From Spirochaetaceae bacterium (GTDB lineage: Bacteria > Spirochaetota > Spirochaetia > Treponematales > Breznakiellaceae): DNA of 14,094 bases. The position numbers and the translations under genes are program-made. The notes beneath the pieces were generated by a model that was not told where the DNA came from, made no database searches, and saw only the letters and a program-made list of their open reading frames with translations. This document shows positions 6,455 through 13,331 of this stretch, in pieces. How positions within the stretch are numbered: position 1 is the first letter of the stretch; every line of letters begins with the position of its first letter. The stretch is taken from NCBI GenBank assembly GCA_031257135.1, contig JAIRPH010000133.1, positions 1 to 14,094 on the forward strand. Reading direction: 5' to 3'.

Positions 6455-8056
6455 ATGGCAAATAAGAAAATTATGCGGAACATATCGGCGGTACTGTCGG
6501 TATTTGCAATCATTCTGCTTGGCTGTCCAGAATCAGCCGACGACCCGCCGGTACAATACACCGTAACCTTTGACCCTGCCGGCGGAACGGTCGTCACAAC
6601 CGCTGTACAAGTAAATTCCGGTAAAACGCTGTCCGATCTGCCGATACCAACAAAAGACGGCTATGACTTTGTGGGTTGGTTTACCCAAAACGGCTCTCAA
6701 CAGGGGATTCAGTTCGATACGGTCATCCCGATCACCAAAGACATTACCCTGTACGCCCGCTGGAAAACCGTTGGAACTCCCGATCCGGTGATGTATACCA
6801 TTACCTTTAACGCCGGCGAAGGAGCCGTTGAGCCGGCAACCATAAAAGCCGAGGCAGGCGCGTCTCTGGGCGATCATCTGCCCGCCGCGGCGCGCTCAGG
6901 CTATACCTTCGGCGGCTGGTACACAGCGCAAAACGGCGGCGGAACTCAGTTTACCGCAACAACGCCCGTTACCGCCAACATAACCGTATACGCAAAATGG
7001 ACGACGGGGCAAACAGCGCAATACACCGTTACCTTTAACCCTGACGGCGGAACGGTTAGTCCAACTACTGCACAAGTAAATTCCGGCGAAACCGTTGGAA
7101 CATTGCCGGCTCCGGCAAAGACCGGCTATACCTTCGGCGGCTGGTACACGGCGCAGAACGGCGGCGGAACTCAGTTTACCGCAACAACGCCCGTTACCGC
7201 CAACATAACCGTATACGCAAAATGGACGGCGTTGCCGTCATCGTCCGGCGCAAACGCGTTAAGCGGGAAAACGTATGTTGACTTAGATACAAAAATAGTC
7301 TTTTCCTCAACAGCCTCCGGCGCGGTAAATGGAACATTCACAAAGTATGGGCAAAACCGGCAAGACGGCGGCTATGTCTATGTCGAAATAGCAATAGGTT
7401 CTTACGCATGGAATGGAACCGCAAAAACAGTAACCCTCGTTCCTGAAAAAGTTGCCGAACAACTTAACGGCGATGAATATGGACCATTACAAACCAAGAC
7501 CGAGTATAGAGCATCAGCGCAAGTAGCGTACGACCAAGCGATAGCGCAACAGGGCGCGGAAGCCGTCAATCAAATGATTGCTACGATGGGTTTCTCCAGT
7601 GTTGCGGAATATGTTGATTATGTTGTGGAGGGTGCGTTCAAGAACGTAATATACAATTACGCCTTCAGCGCGGACAACAAAGCTCTGTTTTTGGACGAAC
7701 CGTTGCCGGATAACGTAGGAATCAACGAGCTTGCCGGACAAACCTATAACGGCGTCAGTGGAGGAGTAAAAAACCTAAATAGAACGTATGTGTTTACCAC
7801 GGACAGTTGTACCTTTACAAACAGCGGCTCTCCTGCCAAAACCTACCGCTACGCATATAACAGCAGTAGAAAACTGGTCTTTTTAAAAATACCGACCGAC
7901 GGCCGCGATGCCGCTTATACTGCGGTTGCAAGTAATACTACAGACAGCGGCGGTTTTTCCAGTCCTGACGAATATAACGCCGCCAAAGTGAACGACCAAT
8001 ATAATAAACTATATTCGCTTGACTATAACACGGCAGAAAAAACGATAAGCGATTAG
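6455..8056 (+). CDS. Surface lipoprotein with three InlB-type repeats
   Basis: The 533-residue product begins with a signal peptide ending in the lipobox LLGC (C24), so it is a lipid-anchored envelope protein. Three tandem Listeria-Bacteroides (Flg_new, InlB B-repeat type) domains follow at about 35-103, 114-182 and 190-257. Each runs from YTVTF/YTITF through GY.F.GW(F/Y)T to (Y)A(R/K)W and folds as a small beta-grasp-like module in known members. The C-terminal part (about 258-533) seems to hold two related beta-rich units starting ALSGKTYV and ELAGQTYN. The ATG at 6455 is chosen over an upstream in-frame codon because AAAGGAG sits six bases before it and the signal peptide then has normal length. 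Repeats 2 and 3 are nearly identical in DNA. Such proteins often act in adhesion or at the cell surface; its ligand is unknown. Confidence 0.9.
   Translation: MANKKIMRNISAVLSVFAIILLGCPESADDPPVQYTVTFDPAGGTVVTTAVQVNSGKTLSDLPIPTKDGYDFVGWFTQNGSQQGIQFDTVIPITKDITLYARWKTVGTPDPVMYTITFNAGEGAVEPATIKAEAGASLGDHLPAAARSGYTFGGWYTAQNGGGTQFTATTPVTANITVYAKWTTGQTAQYTVTFNPDGGTVSPTTAQVNSGETVGTLPAPAKTGYTFGGWYTAQNGGGTQFTATTPVTANITVYAKWTALPSSSGANALSGKTYVDLDTKIVFSSTASGAVNGTFTKYGQNRQDGGYVYVEIAIGSYAWNGTAKTVTLVPEKVAEQLNGDEYGPLQTKTEYRASAQVAYDQAIAQQGAEAVNQMIATMGFSSVAEYVDYVVEGAFKNVIYNYAFSADNKALFLDEPLPDNVGINELAGQTYNGVSGGVKNLNRTYVFTTDSCTFTNSGSPAKTYRYAYNSSRKLVFLKIPTDGRDAAYTAVASNTTDSGGFSSPDEYNAAKVNDQYNKLYSLDYNTAEKTISD
6899..7228 (+). 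repeat. Near-identical 105-bp direct repeats inside the lipoprotein gene
   Basis: Segments 6899-7003 and 7124-7228 are 105 bp each, lie 225 bp (75 codons) apart and differ at only two positions by eye, both silent. They encode the second half of InlB-type repeats 2 and 3. Synonymous sites have not diverged, so the copy is recent or kept alike by gene conversion, and recombination between them could delete or add one domain in frame. Confidence 0.92.
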
Positions 8057-8108
8057 AAATCCGCCTGCGTCCGTGCGCGGGCTTTGCACAGGGCGGTCAG
8101 CCCTGTTA

Positions 8109-8159
8109 CCGTTCCGGCGGGTTTATAGAAAAAAACCTCCCGCCGGAACGGTTTTGTTT
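8109..8159 (+). terminator. Strong rho-independent terminator
   Basis: A perfect 13-bp GC-rich stem (8109-8121 with 8139-8151) encloses a 17-nt loop, within which GGTTT and AAACC can pair further, and is followed by TTTTGTTT. It lies about 50 bases after the lipoprotein stop codon. A smaller hairpin (8089-8094 with 8100-8105) precedes it. Confidence 0.92.
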
Positions 8160-8250
8160 CGGCGCGGCGCGGCGCGTCAGACCCCAAGCCGGGCGTCAGG
8201 CGCGGGCTTAGATTATTTATGAAAAAGGTTAAATATGCCGATATAAAAGC

Positions 8251-8580
8251 ATGAAGAAATTAGTATGTTTCTGCGCGATAATCAGTATGGGCTTAGGGCT
8301 TTACGCTTTTGATCGTTCCCTGAATGGAAGCTGGGGGCTTATCAAATCCGGCGAGAAAATAGAATTCATACGCTTTAACACCAACGAAATAATATTGATG
8401 GATACCTTATTTCGAGCTAATACTTACGAAGAAGCGGATGATACTATTTATATTGACAACTTTGAGGGCGATTCCGTTATAATACAGTATTATCGTTTAG
8501 CGCAAAATAAATTATTGTTTATTATGTGGAATACAGACAGTCCCGACCAATCAATAACCTTAATTTTATCAAAATTATAA
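8251..8580 (+). CDS. Small exported protein of unknown function (109 aa)
   Basis: The product starts with a clear signal peptide: KK followed by a hydrophobic core ending GLGLYA, with likely signal peptidase I cleavage near residue 19. The mature part of about 90 residues begins with an LNGSWGL stretch and alternates hydrophobic and polar residues, as in small beta-barrel or lipocalin-like proteins; this is only a resemblance. No cysteine follows the cleavage region, so it is not a lipoprotein. The gene is clearly more AT-rich than its neighbours, hinting at separate ancestry. The ATG at 8251 lacks a good Shine-Dalgarno sequence but overlaps (ATGA) the stop of an 11-codon frame starting at ATG 8219, so coupling to a leader peptide is possible. 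Expression is otherwise unclear because a strong terminator lies just upstream. Confidence 0.72.
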   Translation: MKKLVCFCAIISMGLGLYAFDRSLNGSWGLIKSGEKIEFIRFNTNEIILMDTLFRANTYEEADDTIYIDNFEGDSVIIQYYRLAQNKLLFIMWNTDSPDQSITLILSKL

Positions 8581-8614
8581 GAGGTCTTAGATCGGGGCGT
8601 ATTTTTTTCATTTC

Positions 8615-8643
8615 TTTACATTTCCTTAAAAAGAGGGTATACT
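8615..8643 (+). promoter_or_regulatory. Sigma-70-type promoter for the symporter gene
   Basis: TTTACA (8615-8620) and TATACT (8638-8643) match five of six consensus positions each and are spaced by exactly 17 bases. Transcription would start near 8650, giving a leader of about 23 nt that contains the AAGGAG at 8662-8667. Confidence 0.85.
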
Positions 8644-8672
8644 GATTTTCAATCTTTCTCTAAGGAGTGTAT

Positions 8673-9947
8673 ATGTCCAAAAAGCATTGGTATAGCTGGT
8701 ATTTTGAGTTTAACCTGCTCTACCGGATTCTCATCGGTCTCGGAGTAGGCGTCGTTCTGGGACTTGTCTTTAAGGAAAAAATCCTCGTTATTGCGCCCTT
8801 CGGGGACATCTTTGTGCGGCTCCTCAAAATGATTATGATGCCTATCATCCTTTCTACCCTTATCGTCGGCGCATCTTCGGTAAGCCCCGCCAATCTCGGA
8901 AAAGTCGGAATCCGGGTCATTGTCTTCTATCTTCTCACCTCAGCGGTGGCGGTGGTTATCGGTTTGGCAATGGGCGCGGTCTTTCAGCCGCAAACTCAGC
9001 TCGACAATTTCGTTGAAACCGCAGGGCGCGATGCAAAAGCTCCCACTATGGCCCAAACCCTCCTCGCCATGATCCCGACCAGCGTCGCCCAAGTCATCGT
9101 CAACGAGTCGATCCTCGCGGTGATCTTCTTCGCCCTCATCTTCGGCATCGGCGTTTCGTACCTGCGGGTCTCAGAAAATGAACGCCTCAAACGCGCCGGG
9201 GACATCCTCTACACCTTTTTTGACGGCATCGCGGAAGTTATGATGCTCATCATCAAAGGCATCATGCAGTACGCGCCCTTCGGCGTCCTCGCCCTCGTCT
9301 CAGGCGTCCTCGCCACCAACGGTCCGAAGGTAATGGGCGCGCTCGTAACCGTAACCATCGCCTGCTTCATCGGATACGCCGTCCATATCATCGCGGTATA
9401 CGGCGGACTCGTCAAATTCTACGGCGGGCTGAACCTCAAACGCTACTTCAAAGACGCGAAAGACCCGTTTATCACCGCTTTCGTTACCCGAAGTTCCAAC
9501 GGCACTCTGCCGGTATCTATGGAAGCCGCGGACAACCTTGGGGTGCCGAAAAACATCTACTCCTTCTCCCTGCCTTTGGGCGCGACCATCAACATGGACG
9601 GAACCGCCATCTATCAAGGGGTGTGCGCGACTTTTATTGCGCTGTCGGTATGGGGGCATGGGTTTTCCGGGACTCAGATTGGAACCATCGTCATAACCGC
9701 GACCCTCGCCTCAATTGGGACCGCAGGCGTTCCGGGCGCGGGGGCTATCATGCTCCTCTTGGTGCTTGATTCGGTGGGTCTTCAGGTTACGGCCGGCAGC
9801 GCGGTTGCCGGGGCGTACGCGCTGTTTCTCGGCATCGACGCGCTCCTCGATATGGGACGGACCGCGCTTAACGTTACCGGAGACCTCTCCTGCACGACCG
9901 TCGTCGCCAAACGGCTTAACCAAATCGATATGACGAAGTGGAGGTAA
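8673..9947 (+). CDS. Glutamate/dicarboxylate:cation symporter (SDF/DAACS family)
   Basis: This 424-residue multi-pass inner-membrane protein belongs to the family of GltP, DctA and archaeal GltPh, which import acidic amino acids or C4-dicarboxylates with Na+ or H+. The transport core is easy to read: TRSSNGTLP at hairpin 1 (about 272-280), NMDGT in TM7 (307-311), GVPGAG in hairpin 2 (352-357), and a TM8 with D389, D393, R396 and N400 in the DMGRT..N pattern. The arginine equivalent to GltPh R397, which holds the substrate side-chain carboxylate, is present, favouring an acidic substrate over a neutral one. The usual third serine of the SSS motif is asparagine. The ATG at 8673 has AAGGAG five bases upstream; the earlier GTG at 8667 overlaps that site and is rejected. 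It has its own promoter and terminator. Confidence 0.95.
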   Translation: MSKKHWYSWYFEFNLLYRILIGLGVGVVLGLVFKEKILVIAPFGDIFVRLLKMIMMPIILSTLIVGASSVSPANLGKVGIRVIVFYLLTSAVAVVIGLAMGAVFQPQTQLDNFVETAGRDAKAPTMAQTLLAMIPTSVAQVIVNESILAVIFFALIFGIGVSYLRVSENERLKRAGDILYTFFDGIAEVMMLIIKGIMQYAPFGVLALVSGVLATNGPKVMGALVTVTIACFIGYAVHIIAVYGGLVKFYGGLNLKRYFKDAKDPFITAFVTRSSNGTLPVSMEAADNLGVPKNIYSFSLPLGATINMDGTAIYQGVCATFIALSVWGHGFSGTQIGTIVITATLASIGTAGVPGAGAIMLLLVLDSVGLQVTAGSAVAGAYALFLGIDALLDMGRTALNVTGDLSCTTVVAKRLNQIDMTKWR

Positions 9948-9959
9948 TCTTTCAGTTTT

Positions 9960-9993
9960 GTGTCAAATACGAGGATGTATTTGACACGTTTCC
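9960..9993 (+). terminator. Rho-independent terminator after the symporter gene
   Basis: GTGTCAAATAC (9960-9970) pairs perfectly with GTATTTGACAC (9977-9987) around a 6-nt loop. The following GTTTCC is only partly T-rich, so termination may be incomplete. It separates the symporter from the ribosomal operon promoter. Confidence 0.72.
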
Positions 9994-10039
9994 TTGTTAT
10001 TCTATATAAAGAAAGATAAGCGGATTTTTTTTGCCGCCC

Positions 10040-10068
10040 TTGACTAAACGCATAAGGTTTGCTATAAC
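10040..10068 (+). promoter_or_regulatory. Sigma-70-type promoter of the rpsP-trmD operon
   Basis: TTGACT (10040-10045) and TATAAC (10063-10068) are each one base from consensus with a 17-base spacer. The start would lie about 25 bases before the ATG at 10098, leaving room for the AGGAGG at 10087-10092. It is the only strong promoter I see ahead of the whole downstream gene run. Confidence 0.87.
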
Positions 10069-10097
10069 TGGTTTTAGCAGAATATTAGGAGGACTCG

Positions 10098-10346
10098 ATG
10101 AGCGCAAGAATTAGGCTCAAGAAATTCGGAACAAAAAAACGCCCCTATTACCGTATAGTGGTTATGGATAAACGGGCCCCTCGGGATGGGAAAAGCCTTG
10201 AGGAAATCGGGTATTATCATCCCATTGCAGAGGAAGATAAGCAGATATTCCTTAATGAAGAGCGGGTAAAAAGCTGGTTACAGCATGGGGCTACTCCAAG
10301 CGATACGGTCCATAAACTGCTGAACAAAAAAGGCGTAACCTTATAG
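10098..10346 (+). CDS. rpsP: Ribosomal protein bS16
   Basis: The 82-residue product is a full-length small-subunit protein bS16, which binds 16S rRNA and helps 30S assembly. The N-terminus ARIRLKKFGTKKRPYYRIVV, the RAPRDGK..EEIGYY loop and the WLQHGATPSDTV helix are family hallmarks. The ATG at 10098 has AGGAGG five bases upstream. It heads the conserved cluster with khpA, rimM, trmD and rplS. Confidence 0.98.
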   Translation: MSARIRLKKFGTKKRPYYRIVVMDKRAPRDGKSLEEIGYYHPIAEEDKQIFLNEERVKSWLQHGATPSDTVHKLLNKKGVTL

Positions 10347-10379
10347 TTTTGATACAGTAAATACTTCAAGGGGGGACAG

Positions 10380-10613
10380 GTGGAAAAGGATCTGGTTGAG
10401 TATATCGTAAAATCTCTGGTTGATGATCCTTCGTCAGTAACCGTCAATGTGGTGGAAGGAGAAAAGTCTACCATATTGGAACTCAGAGTCGCCTCCGATG
10501 ACATCGGTAAGGTTATCGGGAAACATGGCCGTATTGCTAAGGCTATCCGAACCGTATTGCAAGCCGCTACCGCAAAAGGCGGAAAACATACGGTTCTGGA
10601 GATTTTAGACTGA
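10380..10613 (+). CDS. khpA: KH-domain RNA-binding protein KhpA
   Basis: The 77-residue product is a single KH domain of the KhpA (YlqC) family, a cytoplasmic RNA chaperone that in other bacteria pairs with KhpB. The GxxG loop is visible in IGKVIGKHGRIAKAIRTVL, and the N-terminal LVEYIVKSLVDDP segment is typical. The start is GTG at 10380, supported by AAGGGGGGA about five to ten bases upstream. It follows rpsP by 33 bases, its usual place between rpsP and rimM in many bacteria. The KhpB partner is not in the window. Confidence 0.94.
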   Translation: MEKDLVEYIVKSLVDDPSSVTVNVVEGEKSTILELRVASDDIGKVIGKHGRIAKAIRTVLQAATAKGGKHTVLEILD

Positions 10614-10626
10614 CCCGGTAGTCGCC

Positions 10627-11133
10627 GTGACCGAGCGGTTTATCGTCGCCCTCCTAGGGGCGCCCTTTGGGGTTAAAGGTTTTGTAAAAGTCCGGTCTCT
10701 CTCTGGAGAGTATGACCATATTCGGCGGCTTTCTTCGGCGGTCATTAGAGTAGGAGACGCCGAAAGCCTGCGGGAAATCGAGGATACCCTGCCCCTCAGC
10801 CGAGGGCTGGCGATAAAGTTCCGAGGCGTTGACGATCCTAAAGCGGCAAAAGCCTTAACCGGCGCGGAAGTAATCGTCAATCGGGACCATGCGGCTCCCC
10901 TGAGACCGGACGAGTTTTACGTGGAAGACCTTCGAGGGCTTGCGGTAATTTCCTCAGCCGGAGAAGCCTTAGGGCATATTACGGGTATAATCGAAGGCGG
11001 GTCAGGAAGTTTAGCGGAAATTCGGCTTGCTTCCGGCGAAGTAAAGCTGGCTCCTTTCAGAAACGAGTTTTTCGGAGAGATAAACCTTGAAACTCGCCGG
11101 GCGGTAATCCTGCATCCCTGGGTGTTGGAATGA
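10627..11133 (+). CDS. rimM: Ribosome maturation factor RimM
   Basis: The 168-residue product is RimM, which binds bS19 in the 30S head and aids late 16S rRNA processing. The N-terminal barrel carries LGAPFGVKGFVKV, and the C-terminal PRC-like barrel starts near residue 95 with DEFYVEDLRGL and ends with the typical V(I)LHPWVLE. The start is GTG at 10627, 13 bases after the khpA stop, with no clear Shine-Dalgarno sequence, so reinitiation is likely. Its TGA overlaps the trmD ATG (ATGA). Confidence 0.96.
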   Translation: MTERFIVALLGAPFGVKGFVKVRSLSGEYDHIRRLSSAVIRVGDAESLREIEDTLPLSRGLAIKFRGVDDPKAAKALTGAEVIVNRDHAAPLRPDEFYVEDLRGLAVISSAGEALGHITGIIEGGSGSLAEIRLASGEVKLAPFRNEFFGEINLETRRAVILHPWVLE

Positions 11134-11906
11134 AGTATACGGTATTGACGCTGTTTCCAGAGATTATCGACGCCTTTTTTGCGCTTTCTATTTTGGGAAA
11201 GGCGGTAAACCGAGGCGTTGTGGAATATCAGACGGTGAATATCCGGGACTTCGCCTTTGACAAGCATCGGACCTGCGACGACGCTCCTTACGGAGGCGGA
11301 CCGGGGATGCTGATGATGCCTGAACCCTTGGGACGGGCGTTGGAATCGGTAGGGGTCTGCCCCAAGGAGGAAAAACAGACATCCGGGAAAAAGACGGTCT
11401 ACCTTTCCCCTTCTGGGCGTCCCTTCACTCAAGCCGCGGCGGAATCCCTTGCCGCGGAACAGGAGCTTGTCCTGTTGTGCGGCAGATATGAAGGGATCGA
11501 TCAGCGGATCATTGATCGGTATATAGACGATGAAATCTCCATCGGGGACTATGTGTTGTCTTCCGGGGAGACCGCGGCTATGGCGGTGATTGACGCCACT
11601 TATCGGCTGGCGGAAACGGCGATTACCCCGGCGTCTCTGGAAGAAGAGAGTTTTTCCGGCGGGCTTTTGGAGTATCCCCAGTATACACGCCCGGAAGTGT
11701 ATGGTATGCTTGCGGTACCGGAAATCTTGCTGTCAGGGCATCATGAGAATATCCGGCGCTGGCGGCTGAAAAAACGAGTCGAGAAAACTTTTGCCCGGCG
11801 GCCAGACCTGATCCGCCGAGGCATAGAAACGGGGCTGTTCGATGGAGAAACCCGTAGTATACTAGAAGAAGTATGGAGCAAACATGAACGAGATCCAGGC
11901 GATTGA
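11130..11906 (+). CDS. trmD: tRNA (guanine-37-N1)-methyltransferase TrmD
   Basis: The 258-residue product is the SPOUT-class, trefoil-knotted TrmD that uses S-adenosylmethionine to form m1G37 in tRNAs, preventing +1 frameshifting. Hallmarks are LTLFPEII at the N-terminus, DDAPYGGGPGMLM (near 50), YLSPSGRPF, the knot segment LLCGRYEGIDQR with IDDEISIGDYVLSSGE, and the C-terminal LLSGHHENIRRWR. The ATG overlaps the rimM stop by the ATGA arrangement, indicating coupled translation. Its last 23 bases overlap the start of rplS. Confidence 0.98.
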   Translation: MKYTVLTLFPEIIDAFFALSILGKAVNRGVVEYQTVNIRDFAFDKHRTCDDAPYGGGPGMLMMPEPLGRALESVGVCPKEEKQTSGKKTVYLSPSGRPFTQAAAESLAAEQELVLLCGRYEGIDQRIIDRYIDDEISIGDYVLSSGETAAMAVIDATYRLAETAITPASLEEESFSGGLLEYPQYTRPEVYGMLAVPEILLSGHHENIRRWRLKKRVEKTFARRPDLIRRGIETGLFDGETRSILEEVWSKHERDPGD

Positions 11907-12273
11907 AGCCGATCAAATGAAAGAAGAAAGAAACGCCTTCAATATAGGAGATACTGTCAAGGTACACTTCAAAATTATTGAGGGTAAAACCGAGCGGGTC
12001 CAGATTTACGAAGGGCTGGTTATTGCTTTCAAGAACGCCCGAGTCGGGAAAACCTTTACGGTCCGTAAGAATTCCTACGGCGTCGGCGTAGAACGGGTTT
12101 TTCCCCTCTATTCTCCCCGGATAGCCAAAATCGAAGTGGTCCGTCCCGGTAAGGTCAGGAGAGCGAAGCTCTACTATATCCGGGATAAGATCGGTAAAGC
12201 CGCAAAAATTAAGGAGCTTATCATTAAGAAAAAGCCCAAGGCAAAAGCTGAGGCAGAAACGCCTCAAGGATAA
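11884..12273 (+). CDS. rplS: Ribosomal protein bL19
   Basis: The 129-residue product is large-subunit protein bL19, located at the 30S-50S interface. The blocks FNIGDTVKVHFKIIEGKTER, FTVRKNSYGVGVERVFP and RAKLYYIRD are diagnostic. The ATG at 11884 lies inside trmD (23-nt overlap); it is preferred over the internal ATG at 11917 because bL19 proteins normally have this N-terminal helix and GGAG sits about five bases upstream. A lysine- and alanine-rich C-terminal tail of about 15-20 residues extends past the usual end of the family. Confidence 0.97.
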   Translation: MNEIQAIEADQMKEERNAFNIGDTVKVHFKIIEGKTERVQIYEGLVIAFKNARVGKTFTVRKNSYGVGVERVFPLYSPRIAKIEVVRPGKVRRAKLYYIRDKIGKAAKIKELIIKKKPKAKAEAETPQG

Positions 12274-12283
12274 AACGCTCTGC

Positions 12284-12305
12284 AAGGGATCACGGATGAT
12301 CCCTT
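12284..12305 (+). promoter_or_regulatory. Intercistronic hairpin between rplS and yraN
   Basis: AAGGGATC (12284-12291) and GATCCCTT (12298-12305) form a perfect 8-bp stem with a 6-nt loop, and outer TGC/GCA can add to it. No T-run follows, so it is unlikely to end transcription fully. It may protect the upstream mRNA end or tune expression of yraN, whose ATG 13 bases downstream lacks a clear ribosome site. Confidence 0.5.
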
Positions 12306-12317
12306 CGGCAATAAACC

Positions 12318-12674
12318 ATGGATAGGTCTCATCAGAAAGGTCGGGAGGGGGAAAGCGTAGCGGCCGCAGTGTTGGAAGACGCGGGTATGCGTATCATAGC
12401 CCGTAATGTTTCTTCCAGAGTCGGCGAAATAGACCTGATTGCCCTAGACGGTGAAACTATCGTCTTTGTCGAGGTAAAAGCATGGTCTCAGGTGGGAATT
12501 GAGGAATTAGGATACGCCATTACCAAAAAAAAGCAACGGCGCATCATAGAAACCGCTAAGTATTTCCTCGCTTCTCATCGAGAATATAACGGTATGGCTG
12601 TGCGTTTCGATGCGGTATTTGTCGGTCCAACCGCGGTTACCCATCTTGCGTCGGCTTTTATGGAGCGCCTATGA
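12318..12674 (+). CDS. yraN: YraN/UPF0102 nuclease-fold protein
   Basis: The 118-residue product is full length for the YraN (UPF0102) family, which has a restriction-endonuclease-like fold and an unsettled role, possibly in DNA or RNA processing. The N-terminal KGREGESVAAAVLEDAG helix is typical, and the catalytic-type PD-(D/E)xK residues are present: E37 and D39 in GEIDLIA, then E52 and K54 in VFVEVK. It sits after rplS as in many bacteria. Its stop overlaps the next ATG (ATGA). Confidence 0.93.
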   Translation: MDRSHQKGREGESVAAAVLEDAGMRIIARNVSSRVGEIDLIALDGETIVFVEVKAWSQVGIEELGYAITKKKQRRIIETAKYFLASHREYNGMAVRFDAVFVGPTAVTHLASAFMERL

Positions 12675-12871
12675 CGGCGGGCAGGACAGGAGGTCGCACT
12701 GTTCGCGCCGGGAATCGTCTGGGACCCGCCGAATTGGAGCAGTTACGGACAAAAATTAATGATCGGGAATATCTGTTTGAAGCCATCGAATGTTTGGCTA
12801 TGATACTGAGTAATGAAATCTTAAATATACCCCAGGGAGGAGCGTACAGTGAGTGGGAGGGGGGGAAATAG
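12671..12871 (+). CDS. Unknown small protein (66 aa), coupled to yraN
   Basis: I do not recognise this 66-residue product. A basic, probably disordered N-terminus (about 1-18) is followed by an amphipathic helical stretch, roughly from LEQLRTKIND to AMILSNEIL, that could form a small helical hairpin. It has no signal peptide. Its ATG overlaps the yraN stop as ATGA, and its last 23 bases overlap the next gene, so three genes are stitched together. This packing on the operon strand, not homology, is the argument that it is real. Confidence 0.68.
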   Translation: MTAGRTGGRTVRAGNRLGPAELEQLRTKINDREYLFEAIECLAMILSNEILNIPQGGAYSEWEGGK

Positions 12872-13331
12872 CCGGCGAGGATACCGGCGCCGAGACCGGG
12901 AAACGGATACAGAGCCGGAAAACCCTCGGCAAACCAAAAAAGGAGGCGGCAATCTCCGCTACGATAAAGGACGAGGCGGTATTTACGAGCGGCTCCAATG
13001 GATACCGCCCGCCGCCTCTGCCGAACCGCTTCCAACTCCAGATTGTCCCTATTGCGGTAAAGCGATTAAGGATATCGCTTCCGCAATCGGCGATAAAAAT
13101 ACCAATGAGCCGGTTCATTTCGACTGTATTATCGCCAGAGTCGCTAAGGGTGAAACTCTGGAAAAAGGGGATGTAGTTATCTATATCGGCGGAGGCCGTT
13201 TCGGAGTGGTCCATTTCAACGGTCTCCACAGTAGCCCTCCGTTTAAAATTAAAAAAATTCTCGAATGGGAGGACAAGGAAAATCGAGCCGAATGGCGAAA
13301 AACCATCTGCGATCATTATTCCCTAACATAA
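12849..13331 (+). CDS. Unknown RG-rich protein with a CxxC...HxxC zinc-site candidate
   Basis: The 160-residue product starts at GTG 12849, with GGGAGGAG ending about six bases upstream. The first 45 residues are very rich in arginine and glycine (SGRGGNSRRGYRRR, GRGG), as in disordered RNA-binding tails. A probable zinc site follows: C66 and C69 in CPYCGK, then H90 and C93 in HFDC. A beta-rich stretch (GDVVIYIGGGRFGVVHF) leads to a charged C-terminus. There is no signal peptide. RNA or ribosome association is inferred from the tail and the operon. Its TAA overlaps the ATG of the cyclase gene (TAATG). A long minus-strand frame over the same bases is taken to be a shadow. Confidence 0.8.
   Translation: MSGRGGNSRRGYRRRDRETDTEPENPRQTKKGGGNLRYDKGRGGIYERLQWIPPAASAEPLPTPDCPYCGKAIKDIASAIGDKNTNEPVHFDCIIARVAKGETLEKGDVVIYIGGGRFGVVHFNGLHSSPPFKIKKILEWEDKENRAEWRKTICDHYSLT

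Noticed and set aside
6168..6461. Minus-strand open frame of 97 codons across the leader region
   Set aside because: No recognisable domain, its end falls in the heptamer repeat, and it faces a well-supported plus-strand promoter and gene start.
8160..8215. GC-rich GGCGC-repeat stretch as a structured RNA or repeat element
   Set aside because: The short GCGGC repetitions are simple-sequence-like, and no stable conserved RNA shape could be made out by eye.
8561..8610. AT-only hairpin (8561-8567 with 8571-8577) and later T-run as a terminator of the small exported protein gene
   Set aside because: The stem is seven A-T pairs inside the coding end and the T-run lies about 25 bases away, so it does not form an intrinsic terminator.
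11623..12285. Long minus-strand open frame (220 codons) under trmD and rplS
   Set aside because: It is antisense to two certain genes and its translation resembles no protein; long shadow frames are common opposite codon-biased genes.
12798..13316. Minus-strand open frame of 172 codons opposite the RG-rich protein gene
   Set aside because: The plus-strand frame has a strong ribosome site, overlapping stop/start coupling on both ends and a CxxC...HxxC pattern; the minus frame has none of these.
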